Notes: generated by a model from the sequence alone, not told the origin. Shown: positions 35,430 to 45,498, counted from the first letter of the stretch. The stretch is DNA of 64,000 nt from an uncultured Tenacibaculum sp. (GCF_947502995.1 NZ_CANNBW010000011.1:1-64000), one strand, 5' to 3'. Program-made: numbers and translations.

Positions 35430-38400
35430 ATGAAATACATTTCAATATTATTTACATTATTAACCTTTAATTTATTCTCTCAAGAGAAACCTAATTGGTT
35501 AAGACACTCATCTATTTCACCTGATGGAAAAGAAATAGTATTCACTTATAAAGGTGATTTGTATAAAGTTTCTTCTACTGGAGGAAACGCAACACAATTA
35601 ACTTTCCATAAAGCACATGATTATAAAGCTATTTGGAGTAAAGATGGTAAAAAAATCGCTTTTGCATCTAATCGTTACGGAAACTTTGACATTTATGTTA
35701 TGGATGCTCGCGGAGGTGCAGCAGAAAGATTAACTTTTCATTCTAGTAATGAAACTCCATTTTCATTTTCTGCAGATAATAAAACTGTAATCTTCGGTGC
35801 TCAACGTCAAGATCATGTAAAACACAGACAATACCCTACTGGATCGCAACCAGAATTATATAGCGTTCCTGTTTCTAGTGGTAGAGTGAGCCAGTTGTTA
35901 ACCGTACCAGCTGAAGATGTTCAAGTATCTAAAGACGGACAAACAATGTTATATCATGATAAGAAAGGTGGAGAAAATGAATGGCGTAAACATCATAAAT
36001 CTTCAATTACTAGAGATATCTGGAGTTATAACACTAAAAATAAAACTCATAAAATGATTACTTCATTTGAAGGAGAAGATAGACAACCTATTTTTTCTGA
36101 AGATGAAAAAAGCATGTATTATTTAAGTGAAAAAAGTGGAACATTTAATATTCATAAAATTAACTTAAACAATCCTAATCAAGATCAACAAATAACTAGT
36201 TTCAAATTGCATCCTGTTCGTTTTCTAAGCATGGGTAACGGAACTTTAAGTTTTGGTTACGACGGTGAGTTATACACCATGAAAGAAGGACAAAAGCCTT
36301 CAAAAGTAAATGTTATTATTAGAACACAAAGTATTGATAACAGTGACAAATTTATATCTATAAATGGAGGTGTAAATGAAATGGCCATTTCTCCTAATGG
36401 AAAAGAAATTGCTTTTATAGCTCGCGGTGAAGTTTTTGTTACTTCTGTAAATGAATCGTTTACTAAAAGATTAACAAACACCCCAGAAAGAGAACGTTTT
36501 GTTACTTGGACACCAGATGGCAAATCTGTAGTATATAGTAGTGAAAGAAATGGTAAATGGAGTATTTACAAAACTGAAAAAGTTAGAAAAGAAGAGCCTT
36601 TCTTTTTTGCTTCTACTTTAATTAAAGAATCTCCAGTAATTGAAAATAAATTTGATAATTACTTACCTGAGTTTTCTCCTGACGGATCTAAAATCGCTTT
36701 TGTTGAAGGTCGTCGTACTTTAAAAGTAATGGATTTAAAATCTAAAAAGCAAGTAACTTTACTTACTCCAAAAGACTTATTCCATATGAGAGATGGAGAT
36801 AAATATTATACTTGGAGTCCAGATAGTAAATGGTTATTAGTCGGATGGAGTAAAACGTTAAGCAATAGTGAAGTTTTATTAATGGCTGCAGACGGATCTA
36901 AACGTATTAATTTAACTGAAAGCGGATACAGTGATTATTATCCGAAATGGGTTAACGGAGGAAAGCAAATGTTATGGTTTAGTAATCGAAATGGTTTAAA
37001 ATCTTACGCAACTAGCGGTCAGTCTCAAACTGATGTGTATAGTATGTTCTTTACTCAAGACGCTTGGGATCAATTTAATCTTAGTGATGAAGATTTCAAA
37101 TTAATGGAAGCTATTAAAGCTGAACAAAAGAAGAACAAGAAAAAAGAGACTGCCAAAAAGGACAAAAAAGACGATAAAAAAGATAAGAAAAAAACTGATA
37201 AAAAGAAGGAAATTAAACCTCTTACTTTCGACTGGGACAGTATGAAAGATCGTACTAAGAGACTTACTATTCATTCTTCTAGTTTAGGTGACGCCGTATT
37301 GTCTAAGAAAGGTGATATTTTATATTACTTAGCTCGTTTTGAAGGAAAAATGAACCTTTGGAGTACAAATTTACGTACAAAGGAAACTAAAATGGTAATG
37401 CGTTTAAATGCTAATTTTGGTTCACTTCAATGGGATAATGATATGAAAAACCTATACTTATTAAGTGGCGGAAGAATTTCGAAAATAGCTCCAGCTAAGA
37501 AAAGTAATAAAGGCGTTAAAATTAATGGTGAAATGCTATTAGATACTGATGCTGAAAGAGAAGCAATGTTCGATCACGTTTGGATTAGAACTAATGCGAT
37601 TTTCTACCACCCTGATTTTCATGGTATCAATTGGAAGCAAATGAAAAAGGAATACAAAAAGTACCTACCATCAATTGGTAATTCTTTTGAGTTTTCTGAA
37701 ATGCTTTCTGAAATGTTAGGTGAATTAAATGTATCACATGCTGGTGCAGGTTATAGAACTAGTATCAATAATGCAGATGCTACTGCTTCTCTTGGAATTT
37801 TCATGAATTACAATCATAAAGATGATGGTATTTTAATTGATGAAATCATAAAAGATGGTCCGTTAGACAAATCATCTTTAAATGTAAAATCAGGAATGAT
37901 CATTGAAAAAATTGATGGTGTTACTATCGATAAAAATGTTGATGTTGCTAAATATTTAAATAGAAAAGCTAGAAAATTTGTTTTATTAGATATTACTGAT
38001 CCTAAAACTAAGAAAAAACAAACTATAACAGTAAAACCAATTTCTCTTGGTGAAGAAGGTAGCTTATTATATAAAAGATGGGTAAAAACTAACGAAAAAG
38101 AAGTAGATCGATTAAGTAACGGAAAATTAGGATATGTTCATATTCCAGGAATGAGTGATGGTCCATATAGAAGTATTTACAAAGATATTATGGGTAAATT
38201 CTTCGAACGTAAAGGAATGATTATCGATACTCGTTTTAACGGCGGTGGTGATTTAGTTGCCGACTTAGCTATGTTCTTTACTGGTGTACCTTTTATTTCT
38301 TACGAAACAGAAGCTAAAGTTGTTGGTGGTGAACCTACCTCTCGTTGGACAAAACCAACATTAACCATGTTTAATGAAAGTAATTATTCTGACGGACATT

Positions 38401-38672
38401 GTTATGCCGCAGGATATACTGATTTAAAAATTGGTAAAACTGTAGGAATGCCAGTTCCTGGTACTTGTAGTTTTGCTGGTTGGGAAGGTTTACCTGACGG
38501 AAGTTATTGGGGAGTTGTTCCTGTAAGTGCTAAAGATAAATCTGGAAGATGGATGGAGAATAATCAAACTGAACCAATGATTAAAGTAAAAAATATGCCT
38601 GGTATTATTGATAATGGTCGTGATCAGCAATTAGAACGATCTGTAAAAGAAATGCTAAAAGATATTAAATAG
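35430..38672 (+). CDS. tricorn-type S41 peptidase with beta-propeller and PDZ domains
   Basis: A 1080-residue exported protease (signal peptide ending NLFSQ, about residue 18). WD40/TolB-like beta-propeller blades (for example SPDGKEIVFTYKGDLYKVSS) cover the first ~560 residues. A Lys/Asp-rich linker (about 565-595) leads to a second propeller part. Then come the C1 helical domain, a PDZ domain (ILIDEIIKDGPLDKSSL) and the S41 core with GMIIDTRFNGGGDLVADLA, the probable nucleophile Ser in NYSDGHCYAAG, and the late GTCSFAGWEGL stretch. It should degrade oligopeptides in the periplasm. The length matches Bacteroidetes tricorn homologues. It may be co-transcribed with the following small gene. 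Confidence 0.92.
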   Translation: MKYISILFTLLTFNLFSQEKPNWLRHSSISPDGKEIVFTYKGDLYKVSSTGGNATQLTFHKAHDYKAIWSKDGKKIAFASNRYGNFDIYVMDARGGAAERLTFHSSNETPFSFSADNKTVIFGAQRQDHVKHRQYPTGSQPELYSVPVSSGRVSQLLTVPAEDVQVSKDGQTMLYHDKKGGENEWRKHHKSSITRDIWSYNTKNKTHKMITSFEGEDRQPIFSEDEKSMYYLSEKSGTFNIHKINLNNPNQDQQITSFKLHPVRFLSMGNGTLSFGYDGELYTMKEGQKPSKVNVIIRTQSIDNSDKFISINGGVNEMAISPNGKEIAFIARGEVFVTSVNESFTKRLTNTPERERFVTWTPDGKSVVYSSERNGKWSIYKTEKVRKEEPFFFASTLIKESPVIENKFDNYLPEFSPDGSKIAFVEGRRTLKVMDLKSKKQVTLLTPKDLFHMRDGDKYYTWSPDSKWLLVGWSKTLSNSEVLLMAADGSKRINLTESGYSDYYPKWVNGGKQMLWFSNRNGLKSYATSGQSQTDVYSMFFTQDAWDQFNLSDEDFKLMEAIKAEQKKNKKKETAKKDKKDDKKDKKKTDKKKEIKPLTFDWDSMKDRTKRLTIHSSSLGDAVLSKKGDILYYLARFEGKMNLWSTNLRTKETKMVMRLNANFGSLQWDNDMKNLYLLSGGRISKIAPAKKSNKGVKINGEMLLDTDAEREAMFDHVWIRTNAIFYHPDFHGINWKQMKKEYKKYLPSIGNSFEFSEMLSEMLGELNVSHAGAGYRTSINNADATASLGIFMNYNHKDDGILIDEIIKDGPLDKSSLNVKSGMIIEKIDGVTIDKNVDVAKYLNRKARKFVLLDITDPKTKKKQTITVKPISLGEEGSLLYKRWVKTNEKEVDRLSNGKLGYVHIPGMSDGPYRSIYKDIMGKFFERKGMIIDTRFNGGGDLVADLAMFFTGVPFISYETEAKVVGGEPTSRWTKPTLTMFNESNYSDGHCYAAGYTDLKIGKTVGMPVPGTCSFAGWEGLPDGSYWGVVPVSAKDKSGRWMENNQTEPMIKVKNMPGIIDNGRDQQLERSVKEMLKDIK

Positions 38673-38688
38673 TTTTACTTGAATTTAA

Positions 38689-39108
38689 ATGATAATAAAT
38701 CAACCTTTTATAATAACTAATTCTGTTACTCTATCAGATGGAGGGACTAAATATGTTATTGGTAATGATAAAAATAGTAATGAGTTTACTATATGTATTT
38801 ATCAATTTGTACTTGAAGAAAATTTTAATTCTAAACGAATTCCTGGACGACTATATTTTAATGACGTATTAATTGACATTCGTTCAGATATCGAAAAAAA
38901 TATAATTGAAGCTTTAGAAAAATGTATCGTTAAGAGTGATTTAACCGAATTTAGTTTTTCAAGTAGTTTAACAAAAATTAAAGATGCTACTAGTTTATTA
39001 GAAGCAAATGATATAGGTCCTGGATTTGCTAATGCGTATCTTATAAAACTTATACTTGATTATATTAAATCTGACCTTTATATTAAAAATTCAGAAAAGT
39101 TTAAGTAA
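38689..39108 (+). CDS. uncharacterised small cytosolic protein
   Basis: A 139-residue protein with no signal peptide or membrane helix. It looks like a mixed alpha/beta domain (YVIGNDKNSNEFTICIYQFV, then FNDVLIDIRSDIEKNIIEAL). I do not recognise the family. It starts 16 bp after the tricorn-type protease gene and is followed by a strong terminator, so it is likely the last gene of that transcript. Small orphans like this can be immunity or adaptor proteins, but nothing here shows it. Confidence 0.6.
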   Translation: MIINQPFIITNSVTLSDGGTKYVIGNDKNSNEFTICIYQFVLEENFNSKRIPGRLYFNDVLIDIRSDIEKNIIEALEKCIVKSDLTEFSFSSSLTKIKDATSLLEANDIGPGFANAYLIKLILDYIKSDLYIKNSEKFK

Positions 39109-39126
39109 AACAAACTATTTAAATTA

Positions 39127-39159
39127 AAAAAAGCAAAACCAATTGGGTTTTGCTTTTTT
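39127..39159. terminator. bidirectional terminator after the small orphan gene
   Basis: AAAAAAGCAAAACC (39127-39140) pairs with GGTTTTGCTTTTTT (39146-39159). It lies between the converging orphan gene and the asparagine synthetase B-type gene. Confidence 0.88.
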
Positions 39160-39176
39160 ATTATTCAATATATATT

Positions 39177-40436
39177 TTAAGTCTTTTGCTTCTTCTTTTT
39201 AGCAGCTGGAAACAGAACATTATTTAAAATTAAACGATATCCAGGTGAAGTTGGATGTAAATCTAACTCTGTCTTTGGATCCCCTACTCTATGTTGATAA
39301 TCTTCAGGATCATGTCCTCCATAAAAAGTAAATAAACCTTTCCCTTTTGTTCCATGAATGTATCTTGCTTCTCTATTGGTTTTATTCTCTCCTAAAACCA
39401 TTACATTAGACTTAACAGCTCTTCTCTCAAAAGAAGTTGTTTGCCCCATAAAACCTTTTACAAGTTGAGTATGATTTTGACATAACATTGTTGGAACTTG
39501 ATCCCATTTTGCAGAAAAATCTTTCAAAACAAAATAATCTACTTCTTTATTAATTCTTCTCTTTCTTGTCATATCTATTGAAGAAAACTCATAAGTAGTT
39601 GGGTTACGAATTAATTCGAAATTTTTAAATGCAAAGGTTTTGTTATAATCAATTTTCGATTGATAATTTGGTTCAGAAGGATCTCCATCAAACATAGCTT
39701 CACAAATATCTACACCATCTGCTGCTAAAGCAATATCAAAACTATCGGTAGCAGAACACATAGCAAACATAAATCCTCCCCCAATAACAAAATCTCTAAT
39801 CTTTTTAGATACATCTCGTTTTGCTTCAGAAACTTTACTATATCCTAATTTTGTAGCTAAGGCTTCAGCATCTTTCTTTTGTTGAATATACCAAGGAGCA
39901 GTTCTAAAAGCTCCGTAAAAACGTCCATACTGTCCTGTAAAATCTTCATGATGTAAGTGCAACCACTCATATAATAACAATTTATCAGATAGTACTTCTT
40001 CATCGTAAACAACATCAAAAGGTATTTCTGCATAAGTTAATACCATAGTTACAGCGTCATCCCAAGGCATTTTATCTTTTGGTGAATACACTGCTATTTT
40101 AGGAGCTTTCTCTAAAGTTACAGCTTCTTGATTTTTACTTGGTGATGATATCTCTTCTAATATTAATTGAGATTTAGCATCTGAAATTACTTCGTAAGAA
40201 ACTCCTCTTATTTTACATTCGTTAACAACAGCATCATTATGCTCAATTAAAAAAGCTCCTCCATCGTAATTTAATAACCACTTCGCCTTTAATCCATTTT
40301 GAAGTCCGTAATAAACAATACCGTAAGCTTTTAAATGGTTTTTTTGATTATCATGACTCATCGGCAAGTAAATAAATGATGCCGATACTGTATTTGATAA
40401 TAATATAATTACTAGTAATATTATGTATTTCTTCAT
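39177..40436 (-). CDS. exported 'asparagine synthetase B'-type family protein, not a canonical AsnB
   Basis: A 419-residue protein with a signal peptide (IILLVIILLSNTVSASF). Databases often name this Bacteroidetes family asparagine synthetase B, but neither a catalytic Cys2 glutaminase nor an ATP-pyrophosphatase domain is visible. Seen instead are LPMSHDNQKNHLKAYGIVY near the start, a region resembling class I glutamine-amidotransferase-like or ThuA folds (VIGGGFMFAMCSATDSFDIA, with a Cys in a nucleophile-elbow position), and a C-terminal KGLFTFYGGHDPEDYQHRVG. It probably acts in the periplasm on an unknown substrate. It is a single gene between two terminators. Confidence 0.75.
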   Translation of the reverse strand: MKKYIILLVIILLSNTVSASFIYLPMSHDNQKNHLKAYGIVYYGLQNGLKAKWLLNYDGGAFLIEHNDAVVNECKIRGVSYEVISDAKSQLILEEISSPSKNQEAVTLEKAPKIAVYSPKDKMPWDDAVTMVLTYAEIPFDVVYDEEVLSDKLLLYEWLHLHHEDFTGQYGRFYGAFRTAPWYIQQKKDAEALATKLGYSKVSEAKRDVSKKIRDFVIGGGFMFAMCSATDSFDIALAADGVDICEAMFDGDPSEPNYQSKIDYNKTFAFKNFELIRNPTTYEFSSIDMTRKRRINKEVDYFVLKDFSAKWDQVPTMLCQNHTQLVKGFMGQTTSFERRAVKSNVMVLGENKTNREARYIHGTKGKGLFTFYGGHDPEDYQHRVGDPKTELDLHPTSPGYRLILNNVLFPAAKKKKQKT

Positions 40437-40447
40437 ATGTAAAAACT

Positions 40448-40483
40448 AAAATACACAATTACCATAAAGCAATTGTGTATTTT
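40448..40483 (-). terminator. terminator after the dnaB/small membrane protein unit
   Basis: AAAATACACAATT (40448-40460) pairs perfectly with AATTGTGTATTTT (40471-40483) around a ten-base loop, 26 bases downstream (minus strand) of the small membrane protein stop. Confidence 0.75.
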
Positions 40484-40508
40484 AATATTTTTTGTGATTT
40501 GTTTATTG

Positions 40509-40700
40509 TTATTTTTCTGTCCAATCTTTAATTTTCTTATCTAATTCAGGAAATCCCATATACGAAGCAAAGATGGCTATTGGCATTCCTATGATAGTTT
40601 TAAAAAAACCTTTAGGATCTTTTTTATATTCATAACTGTATCCCCAAATAAATATGAATAGATATATAGATATTACTATTATGATAAAAACTGTTCCCAC
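40509..40700 (-). CDS. small single-pass membrane protein
   Basis: A 63-residue protein: one N-terminal membrane helix (VFIIIVISIYLFIFIWGYSY), a charged turn (EYKKDPKGFF), a second hydrophobic stretch (IIGMPIAIFASYMGF) and a charged tail. It begins nine bases after the dnaB stop on the same strand and is followed by a terminator, so it is probably co-transcribed with dnaB. The family is not recognised. Its size and position make it easy to miss. Confidence 0.65.
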   Translation of the reverse strand: MGTVFIIIVISIYLFIFIWGYSYEYKKDPKGFFKTIIGMPIAIFASYMGFPELDKKIKDWTEK

Positions 40701-40709
40701 TTTTTAAGT

Positions 40710-42239
40710 TTAGAAAGGTACATCGTCATTAAAATCCGGAGTTGAAGGTGGTTCTGGAGCTCCAAAAGCATCTGCAGCAGATGGAGATGGTAAAGAACCA
40801 GACTCAAATGTATTCATACTAGATTGAAATTCACTACTAAATCCTTCTTCTAAATCTGAGAATTTAGCTAAATGTCCTGTAAACTTCAATCGAATATTAT
40901 CTAAACCACCATTACGGTGTTTTGCAACAATAAATTCTCCTTGACCTTCACAAGGTGAATGATCATCGTCATCCCATTCTGTCATTCCATAATATTCAGG
41001 ACGGAAAATAAATGATACAATATCGGCATCCTGCTCAATTGCTCCAGATTCACGAAGATCGGATAAAAGCGGACGTTTACTTCCTCCACGTGTTTCTACC
41101 GAACGTGATAACTGAGATAATGCAATTACTGGTACATCTAATTCCTTTGCTAAAGCTTTTAAGTTACGTGAAATCATCGATATCTCTTGTTCACGGTTAC
41201 CTCCTGCTCCACCAGCTGTCATTAACTGTAAATAATCAATAATTAAAATTTTTACATCGTGTTGAGATACTAAACGACGAGCTTTTGCACGTAAGTCGAA
41301 AATAGATAATGCTGGAGTATCATCAATATAAATAGGCGCATCAGATAGTTTCTTAACTTTTACGTTTAATTGCTCCCATTCATGTGGTTCTAAATTTCCT
41401 TTACGCAATTTCTCAGAAGTTAAACCTGTTTCTGAAGAAATCATACGGGTAATTAACTGTACAGATGACATCTCTAAAGAGAATAATGCAACCCCGTGAT
41501 TAAAATCAATAGCCATATTTTTTGCCATCGAAATTACGAATGCTGTTTTTCCCATACCTGGACGAGCAGCAATAATAATTAAATCCGTTGGTTGCCATCC
41601 AGAAGTAAGTGCATCTAGCTTAGTGAAACCAGTTGCTAAACCACTCATTCCTTCTTTATTTGAAATCTCTTGGATTTTATTGATTGCCTGTTGTACAAGC
41701 GATTGAGCATTCTCTGCTCCTTTTTTAAGATTTCCTTGCGTTACTTCAAAAAGTTTTCCTTCGGCATCATCTAATAAATCAAAAACATCTGTAGTTTCGT
41801 CATAAGCACTTTCAATAATTTCCGAAGAAATAGAAATTAATTTTCTCTGAATAAACTTTTCAAGTATAATTCTCGAGTGAAACTCAATATGAGCAGAAGA
41901 AGCTACCTTTTGTGTTAAACCAATAATGTAAAAATCTCCACCAGCTATTTCTAGTTTTCCTTCTTTCCTTAATTGATTAGATACGGTTAATAAATCTATT
42001 GGCTCAGAATTCTGAAATAAAGCATAAACAGCTGCATATATTTCTTGATGTCTTTTATCATAAAAAGCTTCAGGATGCAAAATATCGATTACTTCATCAA
42101 TCCCCTTCTTATCTGTCATCATAGCTCCTAAAACCGCCTCCTCAAGATCTAATGCTTGTGGTGGAAGTTTTCCTTTCTCTAAATTTACAACTCTAGAACG
42201 GTCAACTCTACCTCCCCTTAAACTTTGTGTTTTCTCCAT
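40710..42239 (-). CDS. dnaB: replicative DNA helicase DnaB
   Basis: A 509-residue hexameric helicase that unwinds DNA at the replication fork. The N-terminal collar domain (about 24-125, LPPQALDLEEAVLGAMMTDK) leads through a linker to the RecA-like motor. The Walker A is IIAARPGMGKTAFVISMAKN and the Walker B is VKILIIDYLQLM; DnaB motif H4 follows (LSQLSRSVETRGGSKRP). No intein interrupts it. The C-terminal ~45 residues are a Pro/Ser-rich tail ending in FNDDVPF, very like the acidic tip of single-strand binding protein. A -7 box five bases before the ATG suggests a leaderless message. Confidence 0.97.
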   Translation of the reverse strand: MEKTQSLRGGRVDRSRVVNLEKGKLPPQALDLEEAVLGAMMTDKKGIDEVIDILHPEAFYDKRHQEIYAAVYALFQNSEPIDLLTVSNQLRKEGKLEIAGGDFYIIGLTQKVASSAHIEFHSRIILEKFIQRKLISISSEIIESAYDETTDVFDLLDDAEGKLFEVTQGNLKKGAENAQSLVQQAINKIQEISNKEGMSGLATGFTKLDALTSGWQPTDLIIIAARPGMGKTAFVISMAKNMAIDFNHGVALFSLEMSSVQLITRMISSETGLTSEKLRKGNLEPHEWEQLNVKVKKLSDAPIYIDDTPALSIFDLRAKARRLVSQHDVKILIIDYLQLMTAGGAGGNREQEISMISRNLKALAKELDVPVIALSQLSRSVETRGGSKRPLLSDLRESGAIEQDADIVSFIFRPEYYGMTEWDDDDHSPCEGQGEFIVAKHRNGGLDNIRLKFTGHLAKFSDLEEGFSSEFQSSMNTFESGSLPSPSAADAFGAPEPPSTPDFNDDVPF

Positions 42240-42244
42240 GGTGA

Positions 42245-42252
42245 CAAAAGTA
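42245..42252 (-). promoter_or_regulatory. -7 promoter box TACTTTTG of dnaB
   Basis: Minus-strand TACTTTTG with only five bases before the dnaB ATG at 42239. Transcription would begin at the start codon, predicting a leaderless mRNA. Confidence 0.5.
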
Positions 42253-42365
42253 ATTTTTTAGGTTCATATTGTTCCTTGTTTTATACATTTTTCTTTTTTC
42301 ACAAAAAATGTAAACAAAACTGTTACTAACATGTTGATAACATTTTAGTTTTATATTTTTACGTA

Positions 42366-43433
42366 ATGAAATTACAAAAGAAACATGTAATAGTTGCTAT
42401 ATTATTACCATTACAATTCTTCCTAGTACAACTTTTAAGCCAAAAACCAGAGTTCATTGAACGATATTATTCTACAGGAATATATCCATATATCTCTAGA
42501 TTTTTTAGAATTCTTTTAGGTTGGTTACCTTTTTCTTTCGGAGATGTTTTAGGACTTACTCTAATTATTCTCTTTGTTCGTCAGCTTTATATTTTAATTA
42601 AAAATAAATTAAAAAACATATTTCCTAAACTAGTACAACTTATTGCTGTTTTATCTGTAGTTTATTTTTGTTTTTATATGTTTTGGGGATTAAATTATTT
42701 TAGAAAACCTTTAGCTAACAACTTAGGTTTACAACAATCTAAATATACTACAGAACAATTAATTAGAACTACAAAAAAAACTATTGAGATTTTCAATAGC
42801 ATTCATTTCAACATAACAAAAAACGATACATTAAAAATTAATGTTCCTTATTCGTCAAGTGAAATTTATGCTAAAGTACCTGATGCTTACAAAAAAGTAG
42901 CAGTTGATTATCCGCAACTTGCATATAAAAATACTGCTATAAAAAACTCATTAGTTAGTTTATTTCAATCTTACAACGGAACTGCAGGATATTTAAATCC
43001 AATAACAGGTGAAGCTCAAGTAAATAGTATGCTTCCAAAATCAGGTTATCCCGCAACTACTTGTCATGAAGTTGCACATCAGATTGGTTGGTCGGCAGAA
43101 AATGACGCTAATTTCTTAGGATTTTTAGCTTGTACTTATAGTGATGATGTTTATTTTAATTACTCTGGTTATCGAATGGCATTTCGATATTGTATGCGAG
43201 AAATAAGAAAACGTGACAAAGAATTATATAAAGAACTTTGGAAAACAGTAAATAAGGGCATAAAAAAAGAACTAAACGACAATTATTTATTTTGGAAAAA
43301 GTATGAAAACCCTATTGAACCTTACTTAAAAAAAGGATATAATTCTTATTTAAAAGCGAATAATCAAACAAAAGGAATAGAATCTTACAGCTATGTTGTA
43401 GATTTGCTTATTGCTTATTTTGAACAAAAATAA
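42366..43433 (+). CDS. DUF3810-type membrane protein with an HExxH motif
   Basis: A 355-residue protein with three N-terminal membrane helices (VIVAILLPLQFFLVQLL; FSFGDVLGLTLIILFVRQLY; LVQLIAVLSVVYFCFYMFWG) and a soluble domain of ~240 residues. That domain contains TTCHEVAHQIGWSAENDANF (around residues 234-253), a zinc-peptidase-type HExxH with a downstream Glu. The arrangement fits DUF3810. Proteolysis is a reasonable guess but unproven. It is divergent from dnaB and sits two bases before the lipoprotein gene, so the two form an operon. Confidence 0.8.
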   Translation: MKLQKKHVIVAILLPLQFFLVQLLSQKPEFIERYYSTGIYPYISRFFRILLGWLPFSFGDVLGLTLIILFVRQLYILIKNKLKNIFPKLVQLIAVLSVVYFCFYMFWGLNYFRKPLANNLGLQQSKYTTEQLIRTTKKTIEIFNSIHFNITKNDTLKINVPYSSSEIYAKVPDAYKKVAVDYPQLAYKNTAIKNSLVSLFQSYNGTAGYLNPITGEAQVNSMLPKSGYPATTCHEVAHQIGWSAENDANFLGFLACTYSDDVYFNYSGYRMAFRYCMREIRKRDKELYKELWKTVNKGIKKELNDNYLFWKKYENPIEPYLKKGYNSYLKANNQTKGIESYSYVVDLLIAYFEQK

Positions 43434-43435
43434 TT

Positions 43436-43984
43436 ATGACAAAGTATTTACTATTTTTCTTTACTGCATTTATATTTATATCATGTGATTCTAACGAATT
43501 AAGTAAAGAATTTGCCTGTGAGTCTCCTTCTCCAGGTAATTTAGAAACAGTTGAAGATTTTAAGAAAAAATTCACTGTAAAGTTCCCAAAACACTGGAAG
43601 ATTAATTTGTATTATGAAGAAGCTGTTTCTTCTATTTATGCGGCAGATACGACATTAAGTTTATCTAAAGCTACTTTAATCGATATTTCTTTTATCACAA
43701 ACCCAGACAATATTGATAATGATTTTATTAATAAAGTGAAAAGCGATAATAAAGAGTTACAACTTGAAGAAGTACAATCGAAACAAATACAATTCAAAAG
43801 AAACGACGCATATTATAATTTAGCTAAAGGAAAAAGAGGAAAGTTTAATTACCATATTTTAAATCTTTATGGGAAAACTGAAACTGGTTTTATACATGCT
43901 AAAACAGAAATTTATGGTGACTCATTAATTAATGAGAGACTTTGCTCTGCAATTACTTTAATTAATAATGTACATGTAAAATAA
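43436..43984 (+). CDS. lipoprotein of unknown function
   Basis: A 182-residue protein with a lipoprotein signal (LLFFFTAFIFISCDSNELS, Cys at 17). The rest is a single alpha/beta domain. The segment VEDFKKKFTVKFPKHWKINL and the strand-rich C-terminus recall PsbP/DUF1795-like small domains, but the match is weak. It starts two bases after the DUF3810 gene, which suggests a membrane-linked partnership. pepT begins 26 bp later and may be read from the same transcript. Confidence 0.6.
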   Translation: MTKYLLFFFTAFIFISCDSNELSKEFACESPSPGNLETVEDFKKKFTVKFPKHWKINLYYEEAVSSIYAADTTLSLSKATLIDISFITNPDNIDNDFINKVKSDNKELQLEEVQSKQIQFKRNDAYYNLAKGKRGKFNYHILNLYGKTETGFIHAKTEIYGDSLINERLCSAITLINNVHVK

Positions 43985-44010
43985 ACATTCAAAAAACAAA
44001 CAAAACATAA

Positions 44011-45249
44011 ATGAACAAACAAAACATAATTAATAGATTTATTAAATACGTAACAATTGATACTGAATCTGATCCTACAAATCCTGCTTTTCCAAGTACT
44101 GAAAAACAATGGGATTTAGCTAGATTATTAGAAAAGGAATTAATCAGTATTGGAATGGAAGATGTAGAATTGGATGAAAATTGTTATTTAATGGCTACAT
44201 TACCAAGTAATATTGATTATGAAGTACCAACAATTGGTTTTGTTGCACATATAGACACAAGTCCTGATTACACTGGAGCAAATGTAAAACCTCAAATTCA
44301 TGAGAATTACAATGGCGAAGATATTGTTTTAAACCAAAAAGAGAATATTGTTTTATCTCCTTCATATTTTGAAGATTTATTACAGTATAAAGGTCAAACC
44401 TTAATTACAACAGATGGTACAACTTTATTAGGAGCAGATGATAAAGCTGGAGTTACAGAAATTGTAACTGCGATGGAGTATTTAATTCAGCATCCAGAAA
44501 TTAAACACGGGAAAATCAGAATTTGTTTTACTCCAGATGAAGAAGTTGGAAAAGGAGCTCACAAATTTGATGTAGAAAAGTTTGGAGCAAAATGGGCATA
44601 CACAATGGATGGAAGCCAAATCGGTGAATTAGAATATGAAAACTTCAATGCTGCAGGTGCAGTTGTTACAATAGAAGGAAAAATTGTTCATCCTGGTTAT
44701 GCTAAAGGAAAAATGGTGAATTCTATGACTATTGCCAGCCAATTCATTAATACTTTACCTGCAAATGAAGTTCCAGAACAAACTACAGGTTATGAAGGTT
44801 TTTTCCATTTACACACAATGGAAGGTAAAGTTGAACAAACTGTTTTAAAATACATCATTAGAGATCATGACATGGAACTTTTTCAGCAAAGGAAAGAAAC
44901 TATGAAGTCTGCTGCTGAAAAAATTAATAATGAACTTGGTAAAGAAGCAATTAAAGTAGAGATTAAAGATCAGTATTTTAACATGCGTGAAAAGGTTGAA
45001 CCTGTAATGTATATCGTAGACATTGCTGAAGAAGTAATGAAAGATTTAAGCATTACGCCATTAATTAAACCTATTAGAGGAGGAACTGATGGTTCTCAAT
45101 TATCTTATATGGGACTTCCTTGCCCTAATATCTTTGCTGGAGGACATAATTTTCATGGTAGGTACGAATATGTTCCTGTTGAATCTATGATTAAAGCTTC
45201 AGAAGTTATTGTTGGTATAGCTGAAAAAGTTTCAGTGAAGTTTAAATAG
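44011..45249 (+). CDS. pepT: peptidase T (tripeptide aminopeptidase)
   Basis: A 412-residue M20-family dizinc peptidase removing the N-terminal residue of tripeptides in the cytosol. Metal ligands and catalytic residues are in [12 protein letters not shown] (His, Asp), [16 protein letters not shown] (bridging Asp), [20 protein letters not shown] (catalytic Glu) and [20 protein letters not shown]. The final His lies in [20 protein letters not shown]. The length is typical. It is followed by a strong terminator. Confidence 0.96.
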   Translation: MNKQNIINRFIKYVTIDTESDPTNPAFPSTEKQWDLARLLEKELISIGMEDVELDENCYLMATLPSNIDYEVPTIGFVAHIDTSPDYTGANVKPQIHENYNGEDIVLNQKENIVLSPSYFEDLLQYKGQTLITTDGTTLLGADDKAGVTEIVTAMEYLIQHPEIKHGKIRICFTPDEEVGKGAHKFDVEKFGAKWAYTMDGSQIGELEYENFNAAGAVVTIEGKIVHPGYAKGKMVNSMTIASQFINTLPANEVPEQTTGYEGFFHLHTMEGKVEQTVLKYIIRDHDMELFQQRKETMKSAAEKINNELGKEAIKVEIKDQYFNMREKVEPVMYIVDIAEEVMKDLSITPLIKPIRGGTDGSQLSYMGLPCPNIFAGGHNFHGRYEYVPVESMIKASEVIVGIAEKVSVKFK

Positions 45250-45275
45250 AAAATTTACTACATATTATAAAAAGA

Positions 45276-45307
45276 AAAAACTCTGGTGAAGAAATACCAG
45301 AGTTTTT
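45276..45307 (+). terminator. terminator after pepT
   Basis: AAAAACTCTGGT (45276-45287) pairs perfectly with ACCAGAGTTTTT (45296-45307) around an eight-base loop, 26 bases past the stop. The remaining gap to lysA (about 220 bp) is AT-rich and holds only the lysA promoter box. Confidence 0.9.
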
Positions 45308-45498
45308 AATTAACCTCCTATTAAAATCAAATATATGAAAACACTCCCATCAATTTTGATTTCGAGACAAAGATAATACTATTTTTTACCAAAAACCAAA
45401 GAAAAATTGCAATTTGTAATAAAAAAATGTAATTTTTTCACATAATAGGCTATTGTGTTATATTCTCTTATTCAATTTTTTTTAAATTTTTATATCAA

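Noticed and set aside
45308..45498. Lysine riboswitch upstream of lysA
   Set aside because: The leader is AT-rich with no conserved multi-stem core, and the promoter box lies only 19 bases before the start.
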